Assembly: GCA_964019135.1 (NCBI GenBank)
Contig: OZ025249.1
Location: 14,409,088-14,473,087, forward strand
Length of the DNA stretch: 64,000 nucleotides
Origin: Arenicola marina
Taxonomy: Eukaryota > Annelida > Polychaeta > Arenicolidae
Reading direction: 5' to 3'
Below, piece after piece: positions 35,173 to 47,450 of the stretch (position 1 is its first letter; the number at the start of each line of letters is the position of its first letter). A program made the position numbers and the translations under genes. The notes beneath the pieces were generated by a model. The model made no database searches. It had not been told where the DNA came from and saw nothing but the letters and a program-made list of their open reading frames with translations.

Positions 35173-36002
35173 AGTGCCAGCTACACAGTGATGGAGGCGG
35201 CGTGACAGCCCGAGTGCCAGCTACACAGTGATGGAGGCGGCGTGACAGCCCGAGTGCCAGCTACACAGTGATCGAGGCGGCGTGACAGCCCGAGTGCCAG
35301 CTACACAGTGATGGAGGCGGCGTGACAGCCCGAGTGCCAGCTACACAGTGATGGAGGCGGCGTGACAGCCCGAGTGCCAGCTACACAGGGATGGAGGCGG
35401 CGTAACAGCCCGAGTGCCAGCTACACAGTGATGGGGGCGGCGTGACAGCCGGAGTGCCAGCTACACAGTGATGGGGGCGGCGTGACAGCCCGAGTGCCAG
35501 CTACACAGTGATGGAGGCGGCGTGACAGCCCGAGTGCCAGCTACACAGTGATGGAGGCGGCGTAACAGACGGAGTGCCAGCTACACAGGGATGGGGGCGG
35601 CGTGACAGCCCGAGTGCCAACTACACAGTGACGGAGGCGGCGTGACAGCCCGAGTGCCAACTACACAGTGATGGGGGCGGCGTGACAGCCGGAGTGCCAG
35701 CTACACAGGGATGGGGGCGGCGTGACAGCCGGAGTGCCAGCTACACAGGGATGGGGGCGGCGTGACAGCCCGAGTGCCAGCTACACAGTGATGGAGGCGG
35801 CGTGACAGCCGGAGTGCCAGCTACACAGTGATGGAGGCGGCGTGACAGCCCGAGTGCCAGCTACACAGGGATGGAGGCGGCGTAACAGCCCGAGTGCCAG
35901 CTACACAGTGATGGAGGCGGCGTGACAGCCCGAGTGCCAGCTACACAGTGATGGAGGCGGCGTGGCAGTCCGAGTGCCAGCTACACAGTGATGGAGGCGG
36001 CG
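35173..36002. repeat. 40-bp minisatellite, about 21 copies
   Basis: GTGCCAGCTACACAGTGATG plus GAGGCGGCGTGACAGCCCGA repeats every 40 bases with scattered substitutions (GGGG for GGAG, AGGG for AGTG). Confidence 0.95.
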
Positions 36003-36099
36003 CGATCAGGAAACGAGCACAGACCGGCCAACCAGGAACCCCGTGTTCAATCAATTAATTTAATTCCAATCTCAATAGAACTGAATATTTAACTTTCTA

Positions 36100-37360
36100 A
36101 CCTTAGTGAACCCGAGGCCAATCGCGGCATGTTTGAACCATTGCTAACGACCGCATATAGTTTTCCTATCCTAGCTGTAACTCAGGGATCCGATATCAGC
36201 TGTAGCCATTACTTATCCATGCAGTATAACGGACCTAATCATTAAGACGACTGTTCACACAGTCTTTAACCCATGGTAGCACGTTACAAGTTGGTTCCAA
36301 GACATTCTGTATAGCTTGTTCACCGAACGTTAACCCACTTTCATGCCTGCACAATTTTGTCAACATGAGAGAGCGAGAGAGACAGACAGGTAGCGACAGG
36401 TGGTGGGGCGGAGCAGATATTGTGTTATTGCGAGAGAAAGTGTGATATGTGTGTAACACTCACCGTCAACTGGTCTTCTGGACACCTGTATGATAATCAC
36501 GACTAATAGAGAAGAGCGAACCATGGTGGAAAACGAAAACATGACTCCCTTTTCGCGTTAAAACGCCGTTAAAGCAGTACAGCCAACCGACGAAGTGAGG
36601 GAGATCAACCTTGTAGCATTGAAGATGCGCTTCGGTGAGTTCGCACCAGGAAGTTTTTTAAACTGCAAGCAAATATAGGCCAAAGCTCTGCTAAGAAAAG
36701 GAACTCAAGGCCGGCTGCCAACACCCATATTTCGTATGCTAGATATACATGACTCATGACACATGACTAACATAGTTAGGGCCCAAGAGGGACTTTTTCG
36801 ACCCGGCGAGTTTTAAAATCGACATGCGACATAAAACTTAGCGACACGCAACATGGACCTTTTCTTGAAATCGACACGCGACATGGACCTTTTCTTAAAA
36901 TCGACATGCGACATGACTGCCCCCTCTCAGGGGCCCTATAGGTTTGAGGCTGGCTTTGAAAGGCGGCTCTTTTAGAACTGAGGTTATCATAAGGGAGTTT
37001 GGAACGCGGTGACCAGACTCGTGTCGTCATCGCCACGATCGGAGAGGGTCAAAGTTTACTACGTTAGAGCAAAAAGTTGTACATTTGCGGTTGATGTTTT
37101 ATTATCTAACGGAAATATGTTGTTACATTTTAAGGTGATTTTACATTTGTGAGAAAAACGGGTTTTTTGCATTAGAAATTGTTACATTAGAGGGCCTAAG
37201 TCCGTGCGATATGCTGGCCTGTGATTGACTTCACGTTATGCCTTACCCACGATCATTGGGAAATGTCATCAGAATCGTTGGCTGGTTGGTTCACATGGTC
37301 CCAGAAGTGGATACACGTATGTTCTGATCGTATGGTAGCGCTGGATGAAACGTATTATCC
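36100..37360. repeat. Segmental duplication, copy 2 (holds intact first exon)
   Basis: This is collinear with 30.85-33.12 kb. At 37001-37050 it carries a single diverged copy of the 64-bp minisatellite unit (GCGGTGA, ACTCGTGTCGTCA, GAGAGGGT). Confidence 0.7.
36464..36524 (-). CDS. Alternative signal-peptide first exon (cassette 3)
   Basis: The ATG at 36524-36522 begins MVRSSLLVVIIIQVSRRPVD, followed by one base and a GTGAGT donor (phase 1). It matches the exon at 21.6 kb in sequence and phase and could splice to the same exon 2 at 19711, yielding an almost identical mature protein. It may be an alternative promoter of gene A or a relic of a third gene whose other exons are gone. No other receptor exon lies between it and 21.6 kb apart from the dead cassette at 32.2 kb. 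Confidence 0.55.
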
Positions 37361-37494
37361 TGAATCTGATCGCCAGGATCGCTGCGCGTAACGTCATTTT
37401 TGAGAAAAAAGAGAACTTCCCCAAAACGCAAGGCGAAAGTTCACATCGAGGTAGTTACATCACTTCTCGGATACTCTTCTTTCTGTTTTCAAAT

Positions 37495-38335
37495 CCGCCC
37501 CCCACCCCCACCCCGACATTCCCCCCTAGAGAATTCCCGCCCAGAGAATTCCCCCGGACAACTCCCCCCCGCGGATAACTGCCTCCCCCCGACAATTCTC
37601 CCCATGACAACTCCCCGCTAGGACAAGCCGCCCACCCCCCCTCGGACAACTTCTCCCCGGATAGTTCTTCCCCCAGACAACCCCCCCCCCTCCCTCCGAG
37701 ACCATTTTCCGGACATTGTCACCCACGTCTCCCCACACCGAGAAGCCCCGCCTGCTTGGTCCGAACTGGGGTTTGTTCGACGGGGGATCGAGGCTGTCTG
37801 GGTATTTTCGGGGGCGGGGGGCTCCGTTTGTGGGTGGGTGTTTCCAGGGGGTGGTTAATTGTCGGGGGGGGGGGGCAATAGATTGGAGGGGACTTGTCTG
37901 GGGTTGGGAGGGGCGCCCGGGGGGCAATTGCTTCGAAGGGGAATTGTCTGGAGTGGGGGTAGAGGGGGGTTTCTTTGTGGCAATTGCCCGGAGGGAATTG
38001 TCATGGGAGGGAATTGTCCGGGGGGATGATCGGAGCGGATGGGGGGGGGGAGGGGTGGAGTATTCCGGGGAGAATGATCTCGGGGGGGAACTTACCGGGG
38101 GGAAGTTGACTTAGGGGGAATTGTCTTAGGGGGGGTCGTTGAGGGGGAGTTGTCCCGGTGGGGACTTGTCCTAGGGGAAACAGTCGAGGGGAGTTGTCCT
38201 AGGGTGAATTGTCCGGGGGAGAATTGTCGGAGAGGAGTTGTCCGGGGGGTATTTTCTGGGAGGTGGGGGGGGGGAGCTGATCAGTGGGAAATTGTCCCGG
38301 GGGGCGGGGGGAATTGTCATGCTCCCTTTCCCGGG
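37495..38335. repeat. C-rich/G-rich inverted repeat block (GACAATTCCCC)
   Basis: The left part (to about 37700) is rich in GACAACTCCCC or GAATTCCCCC. The right part (37.85-38.33 kb) has the complement, GGGGAATTGTC. The units are irregular, and many G runs of 5-10 lie on one strand on the right and the other strand on the left. Confidence 0.8.
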
Positions 38336-38339
38336 ATTG

Positions 38340-39517
38340 TAGGCCTACTGCATAGCTTAAATACACCTTTTAAACTACTCTGAGATTCTCCTTACTAGAC
38401 TTACTAGAGTGTATTGTACATGATATTATGAGCTTATAACAGTGTTACTGTTTTTTTATCCAGGGTCATAGCCAGCCGTACCCACGTACGCACACGCGTA
38501 TACATTGGGCTGCACAGGCATTTTTTTATATATGTCCTTTTGCCTCGGAACCTTTTTATAAGTATGCATGGGGTCCAACAACTCGTCTCACGCGAGACCA
38601 CGTCCTTGGCGATTGTGTACATTAATGTGCCTGTGGTTTAGACTATGTTGCCTCGCCCGTATTCGGCTCGCACGCATTGTATTTGGCTCCATATGACATA
38701 GCTCAACCTTGACAAGGTGAGGCGGGTGTCACTGACGCGTTGCTTCTTTCGCCCACATCAACCAAAATGCTGGGTCTCGGCATAGACACTGGATACAATC
38801 GCTATTTGCGGAAGATTTTGTGCGATGTCCATTGATTTTGGGAAGATGATTGTGACCTCACATGTGATTGAAACCTCCAGCAACTTTTGAAGAGGACTTC
38901 TCACCGTTTTTGAGACCCAATAATAATGGCGACCTACGCCATGGCGGTAAGGACGGCCTATCGGTATCAGTCTGCCGTAACCATAAACGCCATCAAACGG
39001 GGCTAAGCTGAATTCATCCATCGCAACACATTGTCAGTCGTCTGAAGAACAACTGAATGTAGCACGCCTTTAATCTTAAGTCCTGTATCTTCTCTTCCAT
39101 CGTGTAATTTTTTTTATAATAGAATCAACAAAGGCACAACTGTCAGACACAGGGTGACACTCACTGACTATAGCTCAGGCGAAACGCTGTCTATCGGGAG
39201 ATCGGGTGACACTGTCGCTGTGCACCACATTGTCAACAAGGTGTCTGTGACATGTAACCGTTGCAACGTTTCGCTGCTTGGCTGGAAACGTTCGGCAACG
39301 TTATGATAAGAGCTGGCCAATACGAAGATCGGTAAATACGGAAATAATTGCCAGGAGAGTGACGTACATTTCGTCGATGAAGTGTGACGTTACCTTCGTT
39401 GATTAGATGGACACAATTGTCACGTTCACACATGTTGATTTCAGTTTGGTCAAAAATTGCGACAGCCACATTTCGGGACATCATTTGATAACCGTAGTCG
39501 TTGACAGATTAAAAAAT
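38340..39517. other. Intergenic spacer
   Basis: No gene. A short repeat shared with 2.31 kb lies at 38945-39000. Confidence 0.5.
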
Positions 39518-39632
39518 CTGCTTTAAAGGAAGCCGCCAGCCTGGCCTCTAATGCTGCTTAAAGGGAACCGCCAGCCTGGCCTCTAACGCTGCTTAAAGGA
39601 AGCCGCCAGCCTGGCCTCTAACGCTGCTTAAA
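39518..39632. repeat. 35-bp tandem repeat, array 1
   Basis: GCCGCCAGCCTGGCCTCTAA with CGCTGCTTAAAGGAA repeats every 35 bases, three times. A second three-unit array lies at 40138-40246 in the same orientation. Confidence 0.85.
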
Positions 39633-40137
39633 GTGTTCGTGCCACGATTTTGTCTTGCTCAGAGTTTAGGGAAGATAAAAAATAACAATTTGCTTTAATG
39701 GGAGTTTACATTTTTTATTCCACGATATCGCTATAAACGCGTTCGTCAAAGTAGCAAAAGTGAGATCCGGCGGGTTTATTTCTGGGAGCATTGCATCTGA
39801 GCGTTATTTGACAATTCCCCAATGATGTCACAAAATTGACAGGTGAGCTTTGATGCAGTAAGTAGACATCTGTGGTCGAGGGCGTGTATTGTTCTCATGG
39901 TTGATTGCGTTTCGTTGAGTTCAAGCCAATGAGCAGACCGAATCAATATAAAAGCACATGCGTTTGTATTCCTCTTTGCCGTCACTTTCCTCGCTCGCAG
40001 AAGTTAAATTGGTACTTGCGAAAACAAGTGGAAAAAGTATGCCCTTTAACTATTTGGGGCATTACAGCTCGATAATATAAGCGTGGAAACACAAAAGATT
40101 AATATGAGCTAAAGTTGTTTTGGCGTGACACGAACAC

Positions 40138-40246
40138 TTTAAAGGGAACCGCCAGCCTGGCCTCTAACACTGCTTAAAGGAAGCCGCCCGACTGGCCTCT
40201 AACACTGCTTAAAGGAAGCCGCCAGCCTGGCCTCTAACGCTGCTTT
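40138..40246. repeat. 35-bp tandem repeat, array 2
   Basis: Same unit as array 1, three copies. The roughly 500 bases between the arrays are non-coding. Confidence 0.85.
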
Positions 40247-40594
40247 ACCGAATAATATAACATCCAAGTGTTTATCCTCCGATTTACAAAATTGTCCGTC
40301 TTGCCTGTAGCTCGCAATAAAATTTAGAAGTGACCGCCAGCCACGATTTTGCCGCTTAACCAGGCTTTAGCCCTTTTTGGAGGTGTGTCTGTGATTGACC
40401 AATCAGGAGGCGATACTCTAAATACATTCAAACCGGAAATGACGCCTACTGTGCAAGCAAAACAAGAGCGCTTGATGACCGCTAATACAAATAGCTGCGA
40501 TTCTAACTCCTTTTCTAAATTCTTTTACGGAGACAATCGTCGCAAGACGTATATCAAATTGTTTGCATGTTATTTTCCATGAAGCATTAAGATC

Positions 40595-40822
40595 GTGGTC
40601 TACTGCACGGCTTGGAACTGCCGCATTTCATCCGCAAATCGCGGCCATGATCTCTCGTTTCACGCGATTCTCCTGAAGGGTACCTCCACTGTGAAGAGGT
40701 CCCTCCGCGAGAAAACTTCCAGTTATAACGTAAGGTGTCGCCACATGAAGGGTCACAATATACGTCACTTGCTCCGGCAAGATGGCGGGCTGGTCGACAT
40801 TGATAGGGGCGGGTTGCCTTAA
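40595..40822 (+). pseudogene. THAP-like zinc-finger fragment
   Basis: The reading VVYCTAWNCRISSANRGHDL and then SFHAILLKG matches the start of THAP domains (C-x4-C, then SFHxFPLK-like). The start codon is GTG or ATC where ATG is expected. No convincing C-x2-H pair follows, and it stops after about 75 codons. It is probably a degraded THAP gene or P-element-like remnant. Confidence 0.35.
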
Positions 40823-40869
40823 TTGTTTTCTCCTTAGCGGCCGGCGGAAGAGAAGCGTTACCACTCGAA

Positions 40870-42060
40870 AAAAAATTTTTTTTTAAAAGATGTAAACTTT
40901 CTGTGAAGATCGCAAATTAGTTTCGGTTGGACACCCGCTTTAAATAATTTCTAAACTTAATTTTATGTAATTTTGGCAACACACTTTATTATCATATTAT
41001 CACGTGGTTCTCACTATGGTAAAAAAAAGGTATATTCCTCATTGTAATCATGTTCATGTCTTAATGATTCCTGATAAAGACCGTAAACAAGTTTATTAGC
41101 ACTGTAGTGCATGGAATAGTCCAATAATCTCATTGAACGGATAGACCTATACGACTGTTAGGACCCAAAGCCTCATAGTGACTAAAACGTCATGCCACAC
41201 GGCCTGCGCCATCTAGGAGCATATATGTACAATTTCACATGGTGTCTCGATCGCCGTGTCTATTGACTGGGCTATGGATATATGATGCAGTAATTCGTTC
41301 AGCTTCAATTATATATAAGTCCTTTCATACATGATGGAATATATGTAGTATCGCCCGCCCCCCGGTCTATCCCTTGGAACCTTCTAATCCTAGAAACCTT
41401 AGATTTCCTGCGCCGTATTCTCGCAGTTCGGCCTCCGAGGGGTCATTAATTGTCAATCAATCACTTATTTGACCCCAAATGGCCAATCCCATCTCCTCCA
41501 GAAACGTTGCGCAGGGCTTTTTGGGAGATAACCGGGATGGTTGAAGTCAAACTTATAACTGTGTATTTCATTCTGCCAATGTATGACGTTTTCGTCACTA
41601 TGACTATTTGGGTTCTAACATACGACCATATTAACAATCAGGTAACGCATGTACAAAAGTGTCATACAAACTAATATGTACTGGCTCAGCATCAGCCTCG
41701 ACTAACTTCTATTATTAACATATAATATTACAGTCCGCTTTTGTACACAATAAATCGGATAGACCCAGTTTCGATCTAGCATCACAAATGTCTAAACTTG
41801 CTAAACTGTATATGACAGTACTTTAAGAATCATTTCAATATGATCTCACACAAGCATTCTGCGGAATGGCATATTTATTTGATATATGAACAGGAACCTG
41901 ACCGTTAAACAATTGTTTCCACACTTAGGTATTCGATATAACAGTCAATATGAACTGTAAGCGATAGATAATCCTATGCATTAAATAATAATATCGCCCT
42001 GTAATGGGATAAATGTAGCTCTTAGCCACGCGATTATAGCCATGTTAACAGTTCGAATAA
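40870..42060. other. AT-rich spacer 3' of gene B
   Basis: Nothing recognised. Confidence 0.4.
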
Positions 42061-42063
42061 TGT

Positions 42064-42440
42064 CAATCTTCTGTGTACCGCTTCTGTGTATACGAAGCGT
42101 ATAATTGGGGAAAGGAGCCTTGCGGGACATGGAAATAGGAATTGGTAGAAACCGCTAGAAATATGCAGACCGCAAATTACCTCAACAATCGATGTAAGAA
42201 CCGGGTAAGGGATGACCAATTATTTGGCGGCAGGTAGCAGGACGTGCATGTGCAATCGTTCCCATTAAAACGAAATAAAATAATTGTTGGTTGTTTCTTA
42301 GCGCCGCTTCTGTGTACACGAAGGCCTATAATAGGGCTAGGCTAATGAGCCTTGCGGGTGATGAAAATAGGAATTGGTACCCACGACCTGTTGACCTGCA
42401 GATCAGCCTGTGTACCGATTAAGCCACGGAAGCTCTTTAG
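42064..42440 (-). repeat. tRNA-derived SINE and a second 3' fragment
   Basis: On the minus strand TCCGTGGCTTAATCGGTACA (A-box-like, near 42430-42410) and GTCGTGGGTACCAATTCC (B-box-like, near 42395-42375) head a body ending in GCGGCGC near 42301. The body is repeated at 42064-42150 (shared CGCTTCTGTGTA, GCCTTGCGGG, AATAGGAATTGGTA). The head is missing in the second copy. Confidence 0.5.
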
Positions 42441-42508
42441 GATACCTATGATGGGATCTCTTAACTCGTGCTCACTCTTTGTTTTACAGGTCTCCAACAT
42501 ACAGCTCA

Positions 42509-42604
42509 TCAGACCTCTTGGTCACCCTGGACAGGCTGTAAATTGATCTCTTCTGTATTCCTGACGTCCTCGTAGAACGACCCGGGGTTCTCATATTGGG
42601 GGTC
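42509..42604 (-). CDS. Gene B terminal exon: tyrosine-rich cytoplasmic tail
   Basis: The acceptor AACATTCCAG is followed in phase 0 by DPQYENPGSFYEDVRNTEE and INLQPVQGDQEV, then TGA at 42511-42509. Joined to the cassette at 42977 this gives GYENMGEK-DPQYENPG, that is three Tyr motifs in about 20 residues (YENM, YENP, FYEDV). An earlier AG at ACTAG is possible but would put TAA in frame at once in phase 0. An equivalent exon for gene A is expected left of the window. Confidence 0.55.
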   Translation of the reverse strand, partial: DPQYENPGSFYEDVRNTEEINLQPVQGDQEV

Positions 42605-42976
42605 CTGGAATGTTGGATTCATCGAACGGTTACTAGTAGAAAAAGTCAAGACGGTAAATAAGTAAGTTAAAAATAATGCCTCAGTACACAATACATTCGT
42701 TTATATATATTTAGATAGTTGGATGGTTTAATTATGGCTTCGCTCAATGCTTTGGACCCTTAGCCTCAGGTCAACATGAGCCCTGTGTCCCTACACGGTG
42801 CGAAGGAAGACATGGAATATTTATCTTGCAGAAACATATACATTTGCACACAGGGGGGGGGGGGGGGGGTGCGAACCATGCGCCGGGCTGCCCACCAGAG
42901 CACAATCGACGATCACCGAACGCGCTACCTACTTAAATTGGCCACGGAATGAACCATTGTTTAGATAGAGACGCAC

Positions 42977-43221
42977 CTTTTCTCCCATATTCTCGTATCC
43001 ACCGTCCACTTGGTGGGCTGATTCGCTTGGCACCACGGTCGACTCGGTAGGTGGCGCCGTGGATCGCCTTGTCGCCTCAGCTGGCGGGGTGTCGACCGAC
43101 GTGGATCGTTGTTTGGTTGGAGACGGGTTGAAGACCCCGTGACACCCACGGTGTCTGACGACGGCCACGACCAGCGTGATAACTAGAGCGACCACAACAC
43201 AACCCAGCACAGCCAACAGCG
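42977..43221 (-). CDS. Gene B transmembrane/cytoplasmic cassette 2
   Basis: The acceptor CACACCGCAG is followed by LLAVLGCVVVALVITLVVAV (transmembrane) and VRHRGCHGVFNPSPTKQRST, a Thr/Pro/Ser-rich tail, and VDGGYENMGEK, then a good GTGCGT donor in phase 0. It is paralogous to the 47.5 kb and 1.1 kb exons. Its motif here is YENM, which fits the YxxM (PI3K p85) and YxN (Grb2) SH2-docking consensus, instead of YETL or YESL. Confidence 0.65.
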
Positions 43222-43372
43222 CTGCGGTGTGAATAAAATGAATAGATGTAACATCAACACGCTGAAGTGAATAACCCCAATAAGTCAATATGGAAGTCCC
43301 TACATTCTTGAGTGCAACCATCATATACAGAAAGTTCTGCTCTAACAATAAACACGTTGCACGGTGTACTTA

Positions 43373-43411
43373 CCTGGCTGGATTGTAGACGAAGTAGGCA
43401 GTTTGGCGTCA
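43373..43411 (-). CDS. Gene B juxtamembrane stalk exon
   Basis: This is a 39-base candidate micro-exon, phase 1-1: acceptor TTGCCTTTGAAG, sequence DAKLPTSSTIQP, strong donor GTAAGT. It joins in frame to the exon at 43221 (G|CG, Ala). A Thr/Ser/Pro-rich stalk before a transmembrane helix is sensible. The call rests on splice signals and phase only. Confidence 0.5.
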
Positions 43412-43803
43412 CCTTCAAAGGCAAAAATATGCTTATTTAAGAACTGTCAACAAACCATATATTGGCCAATCGCATAAAAGTCATAGAATGAAAATCATCT
43501 CAAATCATGTAAACAAGCAAGTTTATAACATTTCTGTTGCATAGAGCCCGTCTTACTAACGATTTGCCTGTCAAATTCAAGTGCAACTCCTGGGTCGAAA
43601 GGGACTTTTAAGACCTGAATCCCAATATATTGTGCCATAAACATAATACCTGTCAATTCTATTCGGGGCACAATTACAAATATCTGTCATTATCTCATTT
43701 GACGCATTAAAACATCAAGAACATATCAGAGGCGATCATTCGACGCTTCGTAACGTAAATGTAGGTTCACGTGGGAAGAGTGCTGTACAAGTGCACTGCA
43801 CGT

Positions 43804-44155
43804 AGCCCTGATACATGGCTGGTCATACGCGCTGGTACCCGACACGCGAGAGAGCCATGAAGTACGACCCACATGAGGCCAGGAATTGGCGGGGGAGTCC
43901 GTGCATCGTGTAGGCTTTTGCCCTTATCAATAAATCGCCTACCATCCAAAATGCTAAAAAGGTAATTCCACTAGTGTTGAACTTTTCTTTCGTGGTCTTT
44001 TATTCGCTGTGCGCGTCTTAAAAAGTGTCATCACTGCATAAACAACAAACATTTTTGTCGACGCTCGCTCCGCCATTTTGGCTTATCTCCGTTGCGAGAT
44101 TCTCAAAGTGGCAGAGCGAGTTTGTGTAAACTTTTTGCTATTTAGTGCATGTATA
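43804..44155. mobile_element. Second member of the foldback element family
   Basis: Its AGCCCTGATAC start, GCGCTGGTACCCGA, CCACATGAGGCCAGGAATT and TTGCCCTTATCAATAAATC match 21.88-22.02 kb. A GCTATTTAGTGCAT block near 44130 matches 22110. The second inverted arm is lacking. Confidence 0.6.
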
Positions 44156-46985
44156 AAAGGCTACCATTGAGTATGAGGCAACGAAAGAAGGATTCTGACC
44201 TCGAAACTATGGAAAGCCAAAGTGGAATTTAATCGACTGATGAATGCAACTGATTGTGAGACCTTGCGGAGAGGAGACAGTAAGAACGTGATCAAGTTCG
44301 AGATTGCGGGTAGGTGTCAGACGCCTTACCACGTGTTTTTGAAAATGATGAGAAAGAAAGAAAACAGTTACATACGTTTGTACTTGCGTGCGCGTCCGTC
44401 TTCCCTCCTTTGCAATACTACATTTCAATAATGAACGTGTGTTTTAGATCTTTTATAGCTGACCATTAGACACATGGAGTATTACCGAATTGTACTACAG
44501 GATGTCATGTCATTTTGTGGTAAAAGAATCAAATTTGGCTCACATGTTAGAAATTCATTTAATTTGAATTTAGTTAAGTGTCGAGTCAGATTTAAATGGT
44601 GGACAATGTCACCAATTATAAGCGATATCATGAACTCACAATAAGAAGGATAAAACTGTTATTTTGATGTCTGTCCATAGGTTTTTGTGTAAGCAAAGGT
44701 AAAATAAGTCCTCATTGGATATTCAAGAACAACGCATGAGCCATTTCCCTATATCAAGACCCTGCACCTCTTAGTTTTTAAGATATTGAACATGTTGCTG
44801 GCCTTTGTCCGCCATCGTGGAACTAGAGCTAGGATGCGTTGCACCTAGATACCCACAAATATCTTCTGTTTAATTCAGCGACCCCGAAAACCTATGCATA
44901 AACATAAAATATTAGTTCGATCGTCGATTTGCGAGATATTGAGCTTTTTTTGGGTAGTTTTGCCCGTCCAAAGCCACCAGGGGTAAAGTCGACTTGACAT
45001 TAGCTAAATTTAAATGCAAGGATATTAAGGACAAGTGTGCCAACTTTCATGCTTTTACCCCCAAATGCACAACTCGACATAATTTGTCGTTTAGCCGCTG
45101 AACTATCACGGAATATAGGCAATGTTTCCGTTTCGTCAACACAATTATAACCAGTAATGACGACCAGGACGACATCAGCTTCGTATAATATTTGTCAAAA
45201 TATCCTCCTTCCGGGCAAACAAATTCAATGTCTCTCTATTCCTAATCTCTATGTTTCATATGCTATGTGAAATCCAAATTATTACACAATTTACTTCACA
45301 TTGTAATATGTTTTAAAATAATAGGACATATGTCCAACTCATGTAAAGACGTGTATACAACAATTTTACGGTTAATTTCTTGAAGATATGGAAATTCATT
45401 TTGGCTTGCCATAGCATCTGCACGACAACTGGCGCTCGACCAATCACGGAGGCTTAAAAATTACTAGTTACCGGCCTAGTATGCTGCGAGCAGCTCTAGG
45501 CCGGTTCCCAGCCTAACAGAGAAGCGCTGCTGGGACCGCCAGCGCAGTGGCGCCACCAAGCGAATGCGAAAAAGGCCCTTTCTCGAGTTCCCCATTATCA
45601 CTACCGTCACCTAACGAACAGACAATCATTCATAACGTCATGCATATAAGCCACACATACATTCTTCATTGTCATAATGCAAACAATAAAGTCAACGTGA
45701 TCATCTCAACGCTGATTGGCTGAAATTCTCGACGCTGAGTGGTTGACAATCCGTGAAGTTAATCGAAACTTTAAAACATGCGCTGAGCTTACAATGCGTG
45801 GAAAACCGGCCCTGATTGTCAGCATTCGCACTTCTTCTCAGTTTATATAAATTTTGCCAGTCTGCATGGATACCAAGACTTTCAAAGTGATGCCAATAGT
45901 GCGATGGACGCCTTTGTTGCCAAGAAACCCAGACAATTTGCATTCATTTTCAATCCTGTTTTTTTATTTCATCTGCAGCAGGTACGTACAGTTGCTCAAG
46001 TCCCTGCGCCCCGGATATCAGACCAGGAATGCCAGAAGCCTAGTGATTCTCTAGCACGGAGGATGAACCGCAAGGGTCATAATCCGAGCGTAGATATTAC
46101 ACACAGTGGTTTCTGTCGCATCGCGCTAGCTGACAGGCTGTCTGAAGTGAGTGAAAGGCAACAGGACCCTCTAGCACTACGGGAGCAGCCTAGGCACGAA
46201 CCGGATAGACACAACAATTCAGACCCATTCAAAGATATGTCAAATAAATGTTTATATCGTTTTAGTTTAATGTAAAACAGTTCATTTCGGTATACATTTG
46301 GCGGAAATTAACAAAAACAGTTTTGGATTAATGTCGACAGAACATGAAACAATAAAATAATAGCCCTGTAACAGACAGCCTCAACCCAACCAAGAACAAC
46401 CAAGAAGAGTTATTGGAATAGGGAATCCATGGAAAAGTACGGCACTCCACATTTCATCTAATGTAAACTTCCATGCCGGTCCAAGAATTTAATAACATTT
46501 TACACATATCAAAGTGTATGTAATCTATGTAATTCACGCCTTGTGGCGGTGTTAAGACAATGGTAACTGTGAATGTTAAAGTCTATTCAATTAGACGATT
46601 GGCATACCTTATATTTTTAATCATGAATCATTTGATATCTTGTAACGGACTCACTTCAACGTAAACAACTATAAACCAGATATCAGATAGGCCAACTATA
46701 GTGTTGATGCTTATAAAATATTCCACTGTTGCTGTCTCTCTCCTCAATTAAATTCCGGTATATACAAGATTGTGAATCAAACCAAACGTCTTTAATAAAT
46801 ATATCGCTGTTTAATAATTCTGACGCAATTGTATATACCATACATTGTCAAATCTTTGATATTATTTAGCGATGCCATCAAAAGAATGTGTTTTAAACCT
46901 GTGCATCAAAGTTATGACATATTGTATACCATATATTGTGGTTGCATCACATTCTGTACCAAACTGATCAACAGACGTTTCTTCA
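44156..46985. other. AT-rich spacer within gene B region
   Basis: No exon recognised. A plus ORF at 45904-46275 starts MDAFVAKKPRQFAF, faintly like the first exon of hAT/ZMYM-type elements, but has no further support. A strong hairpin lies at 45470-45505. Confidence 0.4.
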
Positions 46986-47450
46986 ACTGATCAGTAGCGA
47001 CCAATATGCGAATTAAATGGGATCCATGATGTCGTACATTGATCTCTGGTTCAGGCACTGGGATTTCTGATGTCAGCGTACACCGATCCCTGGTTCAGGT
47101 ACTGGGATCAATGATGTCAGCGTACACGGATCCCTGGTTCAGGCACTGGGATTCCTGATGTCAAGGTACGGATTGACGTACTGGGGATCCTGTATAATTG
47201 AAAATATGTGATAAAATGTGGGATTGAATAATTACGCACTTACAAACCTCATAGCCTCAAAAGTACAGGTGGCGGAAAAAACAGGGTTCTTTTGTGATAT
47301 AGTCGGAATTCATGGATATTTATAATATATGTACAGGCCATGCATGTCGACTCATCGCTTTAATACAACCCCATAACGCCACTCCTTCTGCGGTCATTCA
47401 TAATAAGTTGGATGATACTTCTCCTTTTTTAAGTTAAAAAATATACGAAC

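Noticed and set aside
40349..40582. 77-codon plus ORF next to the THAP-like fragment
   Set aside because: No known motif and no evident link to the THAP reading frame.
45904..46275. A 123-codon plus ORF starting MDAFVAKKPR
   Set aside because: Only a faint likeness to hAT/ZMYM first exons. No other domain, neighbour or TIR supports it.
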